Assembly: GCA_964647545.1 (NCBI GenBank)
Contig: CAZYHS010000017.1
Location: forward strand, 1 to 41,013
DNA: 41,013 nt
Source: CAZYHS01 sp964647545
GTDB taxonomy: Bacteria; UBA10199; GCA-002796325; 1-14-0-20-49-13
Direction of reading: 5' to 3'
Positions 16,067 through 24,857 of the stretch are shown here, one piece after another; position 1 is the first letter of the stretch; the number at the start of each line of letters is the position of its first letter. Below the pieces are notes generated by a model. That model was not told the origin of the DNA. It ran no database searches and saw only the letters and a program-made list of their open reading frames with translations. The translations under genes and the position numbers were made by a program.

Positions 16067-18213
16067 TCCGACTAAACGACATACTCGACTCTGTCAGCTC
16101 GTACAATCCTTCCGCCGACCTTGACGTCATCAAGAAAGCGTATGTCTTTGCCGCAAAGGCCCATCAGGGACAGGTGCGCCGTTCGGGCGAGCCTTATCTT
16201 GTCCATCCGCTTGAAACCGCAGGCATCCTTGCCGAAATGAGACTCGATGTTCCATCGGTTGCGACCGCCATCCTGCATGATACGGTCGAAGATACGGTTA
16301 CGACACTTGAGGAGGTTGAACAGCTGTTCGGCGAAGAAATTCGAAATCTGGTGGATGGAGTCACCAAACTTTCCAAGATAAAATTTTCGACAAGCGAGGA
16401 AAAACAGGCGGAAAATTTCCGCAAGATGATCATGGCGATGGCCAAAGATATCAGGGTCATCCTTATTAAACTTGCCGATCGTCTGCATAACATGCGCACC
16501 CTCGAGTACATGCCGGAGCAGAAGAGGGTTGAGATAGCGCGTGAAACCATGGATATTTACGCTCCCATCGCCAACCGTCTCGGTATCCAAAAGATAAAGA
16601 TCGAGCTGGAAGATCTTTCGTTCAGATATTTGAACCCTGAAATCTACAAAACCATCGACGAGAAGATTCGTTCGCGCGAGGCAAAACGCGAAAAATATAT
16701 CGAAGAGGTCAAAGATATCGTCGTCGCCGAGATGGAAAAAAACAACATCAAGTGCGACATAAACGGCCGGTTGAAACATTACTGGAGCATTCATCGAAAG
16801 ATGGAGGCCCAGAACATTCCGTTCGACGAGGTCTATGACATTATCGCTTTTCGCCTGTTGGTCGATTCGCTGCCTCAATGTTATGAGGCTCTCGGCCTTT
16901 TGCACGGTCTCTGGAAACCGGTGCCGGGGCGATTTAAAGATTACATAGCCATGCCCAAGGCCAACAATTACCAGTCGCTTCATACGACGGTGATCGGCCC
17001 GCACGGCGAAAGGGTCGAGTTTCAAATTCGGACGATCGAAATGCACGAAGTTGCCGAAAAAGGTATCGCTGCCCACTGGAAGTATAAAGAGGGCAGGATC
17101 ATGGACGATAAGGACGAGATGAAATTCAAGTGGATCAGACGTCTGCTTGAATGGCAGAAAGAGCTTTCAGATCCCGCCGAATTTCTCGACACCGTCAAAC
17201 TCGATCTCTTTGCCGACGACGTTTATGTCTTCACTCCAAACGGCAGACTCATCGAACTTCCTCGCGGTTCAAGCCCGATCGATTTTGCATACAGTATTCA
17301 CAGCGACGTGGGCAATACCTGCATAGGGGCAAAGGTGAGCGGAAAGATCGTCCCGTTAAAATATGTGCTCAGGTCCGGCGATACGGTCGAGATCATTACT
17401 CAGCGCGGTAGAAAACCTAATAAAGACTGGCTGCAGTTCGTGCGTACAAGTCGTGCAAAGGCGAAGATAAGACAGCACATAAGGCAGGAGGAGCACGAAC
17501 ACGGAATAGATCTCGGTCGCGAGATCTTCGACAAAGAATGTCAGCGCTTTTCGCTCGCTCCGTCGAAGCTTTTAAAAGGGAATGAAATCGGCAAATTTCT
17601 GAAAGAGAATCACTACAGAGACGTCGATTCCCTGCTTGTCGCCATAGGTTATGGAAGAGTTTCGGCGCATCATGTCCTTTCGGTCCTTGTAGGCGCCGAC
17701 AAACTTGAGACATCCACCGAGTCGAAAAAATCGATCTGGGACAAGGTCGTCGGAAAGATTTCCAGAAAGCAGAAGGGGCTGGTCAAGGTCGGCGGTCAAA
17801 GCGACATTTTGGTTACCTTTGGGAAATGCTGCAATCCGGTTCCCGGCGACAGCATAATCGGTTACGTCACGCACGGTAAGGGTGTGAGCGTTCACATTCG
17901 CGACTGCCAGAAAATTCTTGCCGCCGATTCAGAACGACTTGTGAGCGTTGAATGGGATACATCTTCGCAGATCGGGCGGGTTGCGAAGATCAAGATCATT
18001 TGCGTCGACAGGCCCGGTCTTTTGGCTGCAATGACAGAGTCGATAACAAATTCGGGAGCAAACATAACTCAGGCCGAAATAAGAACGATGGAAGACAAAA
18101 AGGCGGTCAATATCTTCGACATAGAAATCACCGGAATAGACCAGCTAAGGCAGGTCATGGCTGCGCTGGAAAGTGTGAAGGGTGTGATTTCGGTGGAGCG
18201 GGTAAGGACTTAA
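16063..18213 (+). CDS. spoT: bifunctional (p)ppGpp synthetase/hydrolase (RelA/SpoT)
   Basis: Stringent-response enzyme of 716 residues, the full Rel/SpoT length. The hydrolase HD domain has an intact LHDTVEDT (about residues 71-78), and the synthetase domain keeps RLKHYWSIHRKM, RFKDYIAMPKANNYQSLHT and VEFQIRT, so both activities look functional. A TGS domain (DVYVFTPNGRLIELPRGSSPIDFAY, from about residue 385), a zinc-finger/CC region with KCCNPVPGD near 588 and a C-terminal ACT domain (about 645-716) follow. Its stop overlaps that of rpmB on the other strand by 4 bp (TTAA). Confidence 0.95.
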   Translation: MIRLNDILDSVSSYNPSADLDVIKKAYVFAAKAHQGQVRRSGEPYLVHPLETAGILAEMRLDVPSVATAILHDTVEDTVTTLEEVEQLFGEEIRNLVDGVTKLSKIKFSTSEEKQAENFRKMIMAMAKDIRVILIKLADRLHNMRTLEYMPEQKRVEIARETMDIYAPIANRLGIQKIKIELEDLSFRYLNPEIYKTIDEKIRSREAKREKYIEEVKDIVVAEMEKNNIKCDINGRLKHYWSIHRKMEAQNIPFDEVYDIIAFRLLVDSLPQCYEALGLLHGLWKPVPGRFKDYIAMPKANNYQSLHTTVIGPHGERVEFQIRTIEMHEVAEKGIAAHWKYKEGRIMDDKDEMKFKWIRRLLEWQKELSDPAEFLDTVKLDLFADDVYVFTPNGRLIELPRGSSPIDFAYSIHSDVGNTCIGAKVSGKIVPLKYVLRSGDTVEIITQRGRKPNKDWLQFVRTSRAKAKIRQHIRQEEHEHGIDLGREIFDKECQRFSLAPSKLLKGNEIGKFLKENHYRDVDSLLVAIGYGRVSAHHVLSVLVGADKLETSTESKKSIWDKVVGKISRKQKGLVKVGGQSDILVTFGKCCNPVPGDSIIGYVTHGKGVSVHIRDCQKILAADSERLVSVEWDTSSQIGRVAKIKIICVDRPGLLAAMTESITNSGANITQAEIRTMEDKKAVNIFDIEITGIDQLRQVMAALESVKGVISVERVRT

Positions 18214-18401
18214 ACGGCTTTCGTAACTGCGTTGCTTCTGATGCAACGTGTACAAACCGAAATACGCTGAACGCGGCCTTTCAAAACGACCTTCTGGGTC
18301 TGCAGGTTCGGAAACGATTTCTTCTTTGTTTTGTTGTTAGCGTGGCTGACGTTGTTGCCAACTAAAGTACCTTTTCCACAAATTGCGCATGAACGCGGCA
18401 T
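18210..18401 (-). CDS. rpmB: 50S ribosomal protein L28
   Basis: A 63-residue ribosomal protein with the L28 start MPRSCAICGKGTLVGNNVSH and the conserved SFPNLQ and ISVCTRCIRS segments. Cys5, Cys8, Cys50 and Cys53 form the zinc-binding (C+) version of L28. AAGGAG lies 6 bp before the ATG at 18401. It is convergent with spoT and divergent from yraN, and its upstream region of 69 bp must hold both promoters. Confidence 0.93.
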   Translation of the reverse strand: MPRSCAICGKGTLVGNNVSHANNKTKKKSFPNLQTQKVVLKGRVQRISVCTRCIRSNAVTKAV

Positions 18402-18470
18402 AAAACTCTCCTTAAAGATTCATTTTTCCTATAAACAAAAGCGGGTGGCTACTATCACAGGAAATTTTAA

Positions 18471-18887
18471 ATGCAAAGTAAAAAAATCAAAAATTCCGCG
18501 ACCATAGGCGATGCCGGCAATAAAAGAAACCTAAGGAAAGTAGGCGGAGCGGGTGAAGAACTTGCATGTAACTATTTGATTTCAAATGGGTATATTATTC
18601 TTGATAAGAACTTCAGGTGCCCTCTGGGAGAGATCGATATCGTCGCTAAAAAGGGGCGAGAATACTATTTTGTCGAAGTGAAGATGCGTTTTACACGTGC
18701 CTTTGGCTCTCCATTCGAGGCCATCGACGTTAAAAAACGTAAGAAGATAATTGCCGCGGCCAAGTGGTACATGGCCCGCGCTAAGATTTGTGAATCGATT
18801 TGCCATCTCTCCGCCGCCGGTATCGACGCTTCGGTGTCGCCGCCTCATATCGTTTTTATTCCCGACGCGTTCGATACAGACCTGTGA
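18471..18887 (+). CDS. YraN-family (UPF0102) nuclease-like protein
   Basis: A 138-residue protein with the UPF0102/YraN pattern: GGAGEELACNYLISNGYIILDKN, then GEIDIVAKKGREYYFVEVKMR, which keeps the E-x(n)-EIDIV-x(n)-VEVK acidic/lysine set of the restriction-endonuclease-like fold. It ends with the KRKKIIAAAKWYMAR helix. The biological role of this widely conserved family is poorly known. The N-terminal ~22 residues before GGAGEE are basic and variable; a start closer to residue 20 is possible. Confidence 0.87.
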   Translation: MQSKKIKNSATIGDAGNKRNLRKVGGAGEELACNYLISNGYIILDKNFRCPLGEIDIVAKKGREYYFVEVKMRFTRAFGSPFEAIDVKKRKKIIAAAKWYMARAKICESICHLSAAGIDASVSPPHIVFIPDAFDTDL

Positions 18888-18950
18888 CTACCTATTTACA
18901 TTTCCCGCCTGAGCGGTTAAAGTGAGCCTCACAAAATCGGAGCGGGATCT

Positions 18951-20756
18951 ATGGCGACCATTATCGACATCTTCAAGGACAACGTCAAAAAGTTCGGTTC
19001 GAAGCCGTGTTTAAGATTCAAACATGACGGAAAATGGCGCTTCTTGGATTGGGTCGCCACCGAGGAGAAGATATCTCTCGCCGCCGACGGACTTGCAACT
19101 CTCGGCGTGAAGCCTTCCGACAGGGTCGGGATTCTTTCATCGACCCGCTTTGAATGGACGATCGCCGATATGGCAGTCCTTTTTGCCGGTGGAGTGGTCG
19201 TTCCTTTCTACCAGACATTAAGCGCCGCGCACATTGCCGACATTGTCAACGAAACCGAGATATCTACTATTTTCGTCGAAAACGAGGGCCTTTTCGAAAA
19301 GCTTTTGGAAGTGAAAAGAATCGCTCCGTCGCTTAAGAACGTGGTTCTTTTTTCCGGCGCGGCGGATGCCGCAAAGCTTTTAGGGTCAAAAAGTTCCGGA
19401 TTGAACATTTTTTCGTTTGAAAGACTTTTTGGGCTCGGAGCCAGCTCAAGATTGATAAGACACGAGATGCCGCGGCATCATGCCCGCGAGAGCGATCTTG
19501 CTACGATAATTTACACTTCGGGAACGACAGGCAGGCAGAAGGGCGTTATGTTGACGCACAAAAATATCGTGGCCGAGGTTGAATCGTGCATGCACGCTTT
19601 TATTCTCGACACGAACGACGTGATGCTCTGTTTTCTGCCGCTTGCCCACGTGCTCGGCAGGGCCATGCAATATTTTCATCTCGCACACGGTTGCAGCGCT
19701 GCCTACGCCGAATCGGTCGAGAAACTCCCCGATAATTTTTTGGAGGTCAGGCCTCACATGACGGTTGCCGTTCCGCGCTTTCTCGAAAAGGTCTTTGAAA
19801 AGATCAACGACGCCGTCGCGACTTCGAGCCCGCTCGTCAGAAAACTTATAAGGTGGGGCATTTCGACCGGTGAAGAATATTCACGGCTTACGCGCCATAA
19901 AGAACGGGTCCCGTTCTTGCTGGCTCTAAAACACAGGTTGGCGGCGTTGCTTGTCTATTCAAAGCTTCGAAGAGCTCTTGGCGGACGCATCAAATTCATT
20001 GTTACCGGCGGGGCCCCTTTTTCGGAAAAATTGGCCAAATTCTATCATGCCGCAGGCTTGCTTGTCATTGAAGGCTGGGGATTGACCGAAACGACCGCGG
20101 CGATAACGGTCAACAGGCTCGACGACTATCACTTCGGAACGGTCGGCAAGCCGCTCCCCGGGGTCGAGTTAAAGCTGGCCGAAGACAACGAAATTCTTGT
20201 ACGCGGCGACATGGTTTTTAAGGGCTATTTCAAACGTGACGAAGAGACAAAAGAGTCGTTTGACGCAGAAGGATGGTTTAAGACCGGCGACATCGGTGAA
20301 TTTTCACGCGACGGTTTTTTAAGGCTTACCGACCGGAAAAAAGATATAATCGTGACGGCGAACGGAAAAAATATCGCCCCGCAGCTCATCGAACGGGCAC
20401 TTTGTGAAAGCCCTTACATAAGGCACGCTGTGATTTTCGGCGACGGCAGAAAATTCATATCGGCGCTTGTTTCGTTGGATAACGACAGGATAACCGAGTT
20501 TGCGCGTGAAAGGGGCATCGCGTTCTCGCGCACCGCCGACCTCTACGCAAGGGAAGAGATCAAAAAACTTATTTCGGGGGTTATCGAAGAGAAAAACAGA
20601 ACGTTCTCCCAGTTCGAAACGATCAAAAAATTTGCTATACTTGATTGTGATTTTACGATAGAAAACGGGGAGTTAACTCCGACAATGAAGGTCCGGCGAA
20701 GGCTCATAGAATCGAAGTTTGCCGAGGTTGTCGACGGTCTTTACACAAACGGCTGA
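18951..20756 (+). CDS. long-chain fatty acid-CoA ligase (AMP-forming)
   Basis: Activates fatty acids to acyl-CoA via an acyl-adenylate. It has 601 residues, the length of FadD15-like synthetases. Motifs: IIYTSGTTGRQKGVMLTHKN (P-loop-like A3, about 184-203), FLPLAHVLGRAMQ, GGAPFSEKLAKFYHAAGL, EGWGLTETTAAITVN (A5), WFKTGDIGEFSRDGFLRLTDRKKDIIV (A7/A8). The catalytic C-terminal lysine region ELTPTMKVRR is present. GGAG stands 10 bp before the ATG. Downstream genes include an SCP2 lipid-binding protein, consistent with lipid metabolism. Chain-length preference cannot be read. Confidence 0.92.
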   Translation: MATIIDIFKDNVKKFGSKPCLRFKHDGKWRFLDWVATEEKISLAADGLATLGVKPSDRVGILSSTRFEWTIADMAVLFAGGVVVPFYQTLSAAHIADIVNETEISTIFVENEGLFEKLLEVKRIAPSLKNVVLFSGAADAAKLLGSKSSGLNIFSFERLFGLGASSRLIRHEMPRHHARESDLATIIYTSGTTGRQKGVMLTHKNIVAEVESCMHAFILDTNDVMLCFLPLAHVLGRAMQYFHLAHGCSAAYAESVEKLPDNFLEVRPHMTVAVPRFLEKVFEKINDAVATSSPLVRKLIRWGISTGEEYSRLTRHKERVPFLLALKHRLAALLVYSKLRRALGGRIKFIVTGGAPFSEKLAKFYHAAGLLVIEGWGLTETTAAITVNRLDDYHFGTVGKPLPGVELKLAEDNEILVRGDMVFKGYFKRDEETKESFDAEGWFKTGDIGEFSRDGFLRLTDRKKDIIVTANGKNIAPQLIERALCESPYIRHAVIFGDGRKFISALVSLDNDRITEFARERGIAFSRTADLYAREEIKKLISGVIEEKNRTFSQFETIKKFAILDCDFTIENGELTPTMKVRRRLIESKFAEVVDGLYTNG

Positions 20757-20792
20757 AAAATCTGCCGATAACAATTAAAGGGGGATATCAAT

Positions 20793-21188
20793 ATGGCTCA
20801 GTCACAAATGCCGACAGGCTCATCGCAAAGCGGAACGGGGCTTGCACCGAACATCGCAAGTCTTCTTTCGTACATTTGCATGCCGATCACCAGTATCGTA
20901 TTTTTGCTGCTGGAAAAAGATAATCACGACGTCAAGTTTCACGCATGGCAGGGGACGATTTTTGGAGTCGGATACATCGCCGTCGTAATTGCTTTGCAAC
21001 TTATGGTCGCGATACTCGGTGCAATTTGGAGCGTGCTTGGAATGATAGTCGCTTTTTTCATCCCAGTAATTGGCCTTGCCGCTTTTGTTATTTGGATCGT
21101 GTGTCTGGTGAAAGCTTATCAGAACGAACGCTGGAAAATTCCCTACATCGGGGATATCGCCATGAAAAAAGCGGGCATCTTGTCCTAA
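20793..21188 (+). CDS. DUF4870-family small membrane protein
   Basis: A 131-residue protein with three hydrophobic segments (about residues 30-45, 60-80 and 85-105). The pattern ASLLSYICMPITSIVFLLLEKDNHDVKFHAWQ..., with a helix, ExxN/D, then KFHAWQG, is that of DUF4870/Tic20-like proteins. The N-terminal 20 residues are polar (SQSGTG-rich). AAAGGGGGA is a strong ribosome-binding site. It lies 36 bp after the acyl-CoA ligase. No specific function is known. Confidence 0.8.
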   Translation: MAQSQMPTGSSQSGTGLAPNIASLLSYICMPITSIVFLLLEKDNHDVKFHAWQGTIFGVGYIAVVIALQLMVAILGAIWSVLGMIVAFFIPVIGLAAFVIWIVCLVKAYQNERWKIPYIGDIAMKKAGILS

Positions 21189-21191
21189 ATT

Positions 21192-21563
21192 GTGTTCTAC
21201 GCCGCGCCGATATTGCTGCTGGCTGCTTTTTTAGCTCCGTATTTTTCGATAAGCCGCGATCTTCCGTGTGCGATCAAGTTTGGGACCGGAATTTCATGTC
21301 CGGGTTGTTTTATGACAGAGTCGGTTTCGCTGGCGCTCCACGGTAGGATAGGCGACAGTTTTATTGTGCATCCGCTTGGGCCGGTGTTGGTGTTGTGGCT
21401 TATGATAGTTTGGACGGCCGCGGCTTCAATTAAGATCGCAAACCGAGGCGCCGGATACGAGGCGGTATCACGGCGCCTTTGTTCTTTTTCGCGGGTTTCG
21501 TCGGTCGTCTTTGCGGCGATGCTAGGCGTTGTGTGGATTTTCAGACTGGTTAAAATAATATGA
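21192..21563 (+). CDS. DUF2752-family membrane protein
   Basis: A 123-residue membrane protein with about three helices. The DUF2752 signature C-P-G-C is present in GISCPGCFMTESV followed by a helix break and HPLGPVLVLW. The GTG at 21192 is used as start; no good ribosome-binding site precedes it, so translation may be coupled to the DUF4870 gene 3 bp upstream. DUF4870 and DUF2752 genes are often neighbours of each other in bacteria. Function unknown. Confidence 0.75.
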   Translation: MFYAAPILLLAAFLAPYFSISRDLPCAIKFGTGISCPGCFMTESVSLALHGRIGDSFIVHPLGPVLVLWLMIVWTAAASIKIANRGAGYEAVSRRLCSFSRVSSVVFAAMLGVVWIFRLVKII

Positions 21564-21880
21564 AACCAAACGACATTATTCAAAAAGAGATCGTAAAGAG
21601 GATGAAGGCCGATCCCGACAAGGTCAAGCAGGTCGCGGCGGTAATAGAGCTGCAGATATCGGGTAAAAACGGCGGGACATGGACGATCGACTGTAAAAAA
21701 TCCGGCGGAAAAGTTAGCGAAGGCTCGACCGGCAAGGCCGACCTCATCGTGAAATTGTCCGAGGACGACTTCATCGATATTTTCGAAGAAAAACTTAAGC
21801 CGGCATCGGCGTACTTTTCGGGCAAACTGAAGGTCGAAGGCGATCTTTCGGTGGCTTTAAAACTCGGCAATATTTTATGA
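21560..21880 (+). CDS. SCP2 sterol-binding-domain protein
   Basis: A 106-residue protein covering one SCP2 domain: GGTWTIDCKKSGGKVSEG, ADLIVKLSEDDFIDIFEEKLKPASAYFSGKLKVEGDLSVALKLGNIL matches the family's beta-alpha core and its closing K.K.EGD...A..L pattern. Such single-domain proteins bind acyl-CoA or other lipids in a tunnel. It overlaps its upstream and downstream genes by 4 bp each, so it is translated with them; the acyl-CoA ligase three genes upstream gives a plausible ligand. Confidence 0.88.
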   Translation: MKPNDIIQKEIVKRMKADPDKVKQVAAVIELQISGKNGGTWTIDCKKSGGKVSEGSTGKADLIVKLSEDDFIDIFEEKLKPASAYFSGKLKVEGDLSVALKLGNIL

Positions 21881-23526
21881 AAATTGCGATCGCACAGATT
21901 GGCACCACGGTCGGCGACTTCGACGGCAATACCGCTAAGATCATCGACCGGATTGAACGCGGCGCCTCAATGGGGGCGCAGCTGGTCGTTTTCCCGGAAC
22001 TTACCACCACCAGTTATCCTCCACGTGATCTTCTTGAAAGAAGACATTTCGTCGAAGGCAATTTAAAGGCTTTAAAGAATATCGCCAAGCGCTGCAAAAA
22101 ATGCGCGGCTCTTGTCGGATTTGTTGCAAAAAATCCCGCGAAGTCGGGAAAGGGACTTTTTAACTCGGCCGCGTTGCTGCAAAACGGAAAAATAAAATTC
22201 GTTCAGCACAAAGCGCTGCTTCCGACCTACGATGTTTTCGACGAAGCCAGACATTTCGAGCCGGCCTCTACCCACAAGGTCTTTAAATTCGCCGGCGAAA
22301 AGATCGGCGTGACCATCTGCGAAGATGTCTGGAGCAAGGTGGAGATATACGGCCGTCGCCTTTACCGCTACGACCCTGTTGCCGCTCTCGCAAAGGGAGG
22401 GGCGAAGGTCATAATAAATCTTTCGGCGTCGCCGTTCAATGTCGGGAAAGTTAAGGTGCGCGAGAACCTTCTTTCCAAGGCAAGCCGTGCGCATAAGCTG
22501 CCTATAATTTATGTCAACGGGGTCGGCGGGAACGATGAGCTTGTTTTCGATGGGCGCTCAACAGTTGTCAACGCCTGTGGACAAGTTGCACACGTCGGTC
22601 GCGCGTTCGAAGAAGATTTTTTTATCGTCGATACCGACCGTCTCAAAGGGCGGGTAAAGCCGGTCTCCGGTGAGATGCTTCCCGTCGCCGATCTCTACCA
22701 TGCGTTAAAGCTGGGACTTGGCGATTACATGAAAAAGTGCGGCTTTAAAAAAGTCGTCGTCGGTTATTCCGGCGGCATCGATTCTTGCGTTGTGGCCGCT
22801 CTTGCCGCAGAAGTATGCGGAGCTGAGAACGTCATCGGCGTTGCGATGCCGTCGCCTTATTCCAGCAAAGAGAGCGTTACCGACGCTAAGGAGCTTGCAG
22901 GGCGGATCGGTACAAAGTTTGAGGTCATTCCGATCGCCGATATTTATAATTCCTACCGAAAGTCTCTCTCTTCTGCGCTGGGGCGAGATGGACAAAACGA
23001 AAAGGTCACTTTAACAGACGAAAATATTCAGGCGCGCGTTCGCGGAAATATTTTAATGGCCATTTCAAATGAAAAAGGGGCGCTGGTTTTATCGACCGGA
23101 AATAAAAGCGAGCTCGCGGTAGGCTACTGCACTTTGTACGGCGATATGGCCGGCGGTCTTGCTCTTATCTCCGACGTTCCGAAGGTCATGGTGTGGGAGC
23201 TTGCGCGTTTTATCAATCGTTCGAAAGAACTTATACCAGTTCGCTGTATTGCTAAGCCGCCTTCCGCGGAACTAAGACCGGACCAGCTTGATACCGACAG
23301 TCTCCCTCCGTACGAAGTTCTCGATCCGATCCTAAAAATGTACATCGAGGAGCACAGGAGCTTGGACGAGATCGTGCGCAAGGGGTTTGACGACAAGATC
23401 GTGTATGATGTGATCGCCAAGATCGACCGTAACGAATACAAGAGGCGACAGGCGGCGCCGGGCTTGAAGATGACAAGTAAAGCTTTTGGCATGGGGCGGA
23501 GCTTCCCGATAGCTTGGAAGAGTTAG
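21877..23526 (+). CDS. nadE: glutamine-dependent NAD+ synthetase
   Basis: Last step of NAD synthesis: amidates deamido-NAD with ammonia released from glutamine. It has 549 residues and two domains. The N-terminal nitrilase-like glutaminase has its catalytic triad at Glu41 (FPELTTTSYPPRDLL), Lys112 (HKALLPTYDVFDE) and Cys148 (ICEDVW). The C-terminal synthetase has the PP-loop GYSGGIDSC (297-304) and the STGNKSELAVGYCTLYGD motif. It is coupled by ATGA to the SCP2 gene and is followed 3 bp later by rsmI. Confidence 0.95.
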   Translation: MKIAIAQIGTTVGDFDGNTAKIIDRIERGASMGAQLVVFPELTTTSYPPRDLLERRHFVEGNLKALKNIAKRCKKCAALVGFVAKNPAKSGKGLFNSAALLQNGKIKFVQHKALLPTYDVFDEARHFEPASTHKVFKFAGEKIGVTICEDVWSKVEIYGRRLYRYDPVAALAKGGAKVIINLSASPFNVGKVKVRENLLSKASRAHKLPIIYVNGVGGNDELVFDGRSTVVNACGQVAHVGRAFEEDFFIVDTDRLKGRVKPVSGEMLPVADLYHALKLGLGDYMKKCGFKKVVVGYSGGIDSCVVAALAAEVCGAENVIGVAMPSPYSSKESVTDAKELAGRIGTKFEVIPIADIYNSYRKSLSSALGRDGQNEKVTLTDENIQARVRGNILMAISNEKGALVLSTGNKSELAVGYCTLYGDMAGGLALISDVPKVMVWELARFINRSKELIPVRCIAKPPSAELRPDQLDTDSLPPYEVLDPILKMYIEEHRSLDEIVRKGFDDKIVYDVIAKIDRNEYKRRQAAPGLKMTSKAFGMGRSFPIAWKS

Positions 23527-23529
23527 AAC

Positions 23530-24204
23530 ATGGCAAAACTTTTTGTTGTTTCGACACCGATCGGAAATCTTGAGGACATGACATTTCGTGCCATTCGCAC
23601 CTTAAAAGAGGTCGCGCTGGTTGCAGCCGAAGACACCCGCCACACGCGAAAACTTTTCAGCCATTTCGATATTCACACGCCACTCGTCGCTTTTCATGAG
23701 CACAACGAAGAACGCGGAGTCGTAAGGCTCGTCGAAAAAATTAAGGCCGGTTTCGACGTTGCGCTTGTCTCCGACGCTGGGACTCCCGGAGTTTCCGACC
23801 CGGGGTTCAGGCTCGTCAGGGGGGCGGTCGAGGCCGGAATCGATGTCGTTGCAATTCCGGGGGCGTCGGCCGCGATAACCGCGCTTGCCGTGTCCGGTCT
23901 GCCGACAGATCAGTTCACCTTCGTCGGTTTTTTGCCCGACAAGGAGGGCAAACGCCGCAATCGACTCGCCGATCTTAAGTCTCTCCCCAACACGCTTGTT
24001 TTCTACGTTTCTAAATGGAAGGTCGAAAAGGTACTGAAGGACATGCTCGAAGTTTTCGGCGACAGGCGGGCTGTGTTATGCCGTGAACTTACAAAATTGC
24101 ACGAGGAGGTCGATCGCGATCTGCTTTCGGCGCTTCATCAGAGATCGCAGGAGCGCGAATCCCTCGGCGAAATAACTCTTGTTGTCGAAGGTGCCGAAAA
24201 ATGA
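23530..24204 (+). CDS. rsmI: 16S rRNA C1402 ribose 2'-O-methyltransferase
   Basis: SAM-dependent tetrapyrrole-methylase-fold enzyme that methylates the ribose of C1402 in the ribosomal P site. Motifs in order: VVSTPIGNLEDMTFRAIRTL, AAEDTRHTRKLF, LVSDAGTPGVSDPGFRLV, VVAIPGASAAITALAVSGL, FVGFLPDKEGKR and RELTKLHEE. At 224 residues it lacks the ~50-residue C-terminal helical extension of the E. coli enzyme; shorter forms are common. An ATGA overlap links it to the next gene. Confidence 0.93.
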   Translation: MAKLFVVSTPIGNLEDMTFRAIRTLKEVALVAAEDTRHTRKLFSHFDIHTPLVAFHEHNEERGVVRLVEKIKAGFDVALVSDAGTPGVSDPGFRLVRGAVEAGIDVVAIPGASAAITALAVSGLPTDQFTFVGFLPDKEGKRRNRLADLKSLPNTLVFYVSKWKVEKVLKDMLEVFGDRRAVLCRELTKLHEEVDRDLLSALHQRSQERESLGEITLVVEGAEK

Positions 24205-24797
24205 TCTTCATGATAGTTTTAATCTGCATTGTATTGTCGGCGTTCGCTCTCTGGGCCTTCCTTTTTTGGCGGTCGCAGCACGAAAGAAAGTGGGTTTATT
24301 CGGCAATGCAGGAGCTTTCCGTGAAGCTCGGCTTAAAAGATACCGAAATGCAGAGACTTCCGGCTCCCGCCGTTTCGGGAACTTATTGTTCGTATCCTGT
24401 CATCATAGAATGGGCTAAAACCGGCGACGGCAAAAAATACCGCTGGCTTTTTTCAGCCACACTTTCACGTCCGGCAAGAGAACGTTTTTTCGTGCAGAGC
24501 GATCGGGTCGAAGGACGGCTAAGAAAGGTCATCGACCTTAACCTTTGCGAATCGGGGGACGAAGCGTTCGACCGCTTTTGTCTTGTCTTTTCAAGTTCGG
24601 CCGGAAGCGCTGGAAGGGTGTTTGGTCCTTACATTCGTTCAAGGCTGATGAATGTATTGGAAGACGACTTTTCAATCGGGGTCAACCACGACCACGCTAC
24701 TTTAGAGATAGTTTCGGAAAAGACGGCCTCTATGCCTTATCTGGCTTCTGTTTGCTCGGTGTGGATAGAACTTGTCAATTTAATTGAAAGTGTTTGA
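24201..24797 (+). CDS. membrane-anchored protein of unknown function
   Basis: A 198-residue protein that I do not recognise. Residues 1-22 form one hydrophobic helix (MIFMIVLICIVLSAFALWAF), followed by a basic WRSQHERK stretch, so the rest is probably cytoplasmic or a loosely anchored domain. The soluble part has alternating strands and helices, with motifs such as GTYCSYPVIIEW and RERFFVQSDRVEG, and no cysteine or metal pattern. It is translationally coupled to rsmI and ends the nadE-rsmI run; a promoter -35 overlaps its stop codon. Confidence 0.7.
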   Translation: MIFMIVLICIVLSAFALWAFLFWRSQHERKWVYSAMQELSVKLGLKDTEMQRLPAPAVSGTYCSYPVIIEWAKTGDGKKYRWLFSATLSRPARERFFVQSDRVEGRLRKVIDLNLCESGDEAFDRFCLVFSSSAGSAGRVFGPYIRSRLMNVLEDDFSIGVNHDHATLEIVSEKTASMPYLASVCSVWIELVNLIESV

Positions 24798-24823
24798 CAA
24801 CGCCTGTTTCTTTTGAATATTTG
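24794..24823 (+). promoter_or_regulatory. possible promoter of the Nfn-type oxidoreductase operon
   Basis: An exact TTGACA at 24794-24799 overlaps the stop codon of the preceding gene. Possible -10 sequences are AATATT (24816-24821, 16-bp spacer) and TATTTG (24818-24823, 18-bp spacer), each a partial match. It is 35-64 bp ahead of the oxidoreductase start at 24858. Confidence 0.42.
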
Positions 24824-24857
24824 GCGCCGCAATCATAAAAAATCGAACGAGGGAAAT

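Noticed and set aside
16072..17076. 334-residue open frame on the minus strand
   Set aside because: Entirely antisense to the well-conserved hydrolase and synthetase domains of spoT; its protein has no recognisable motif.
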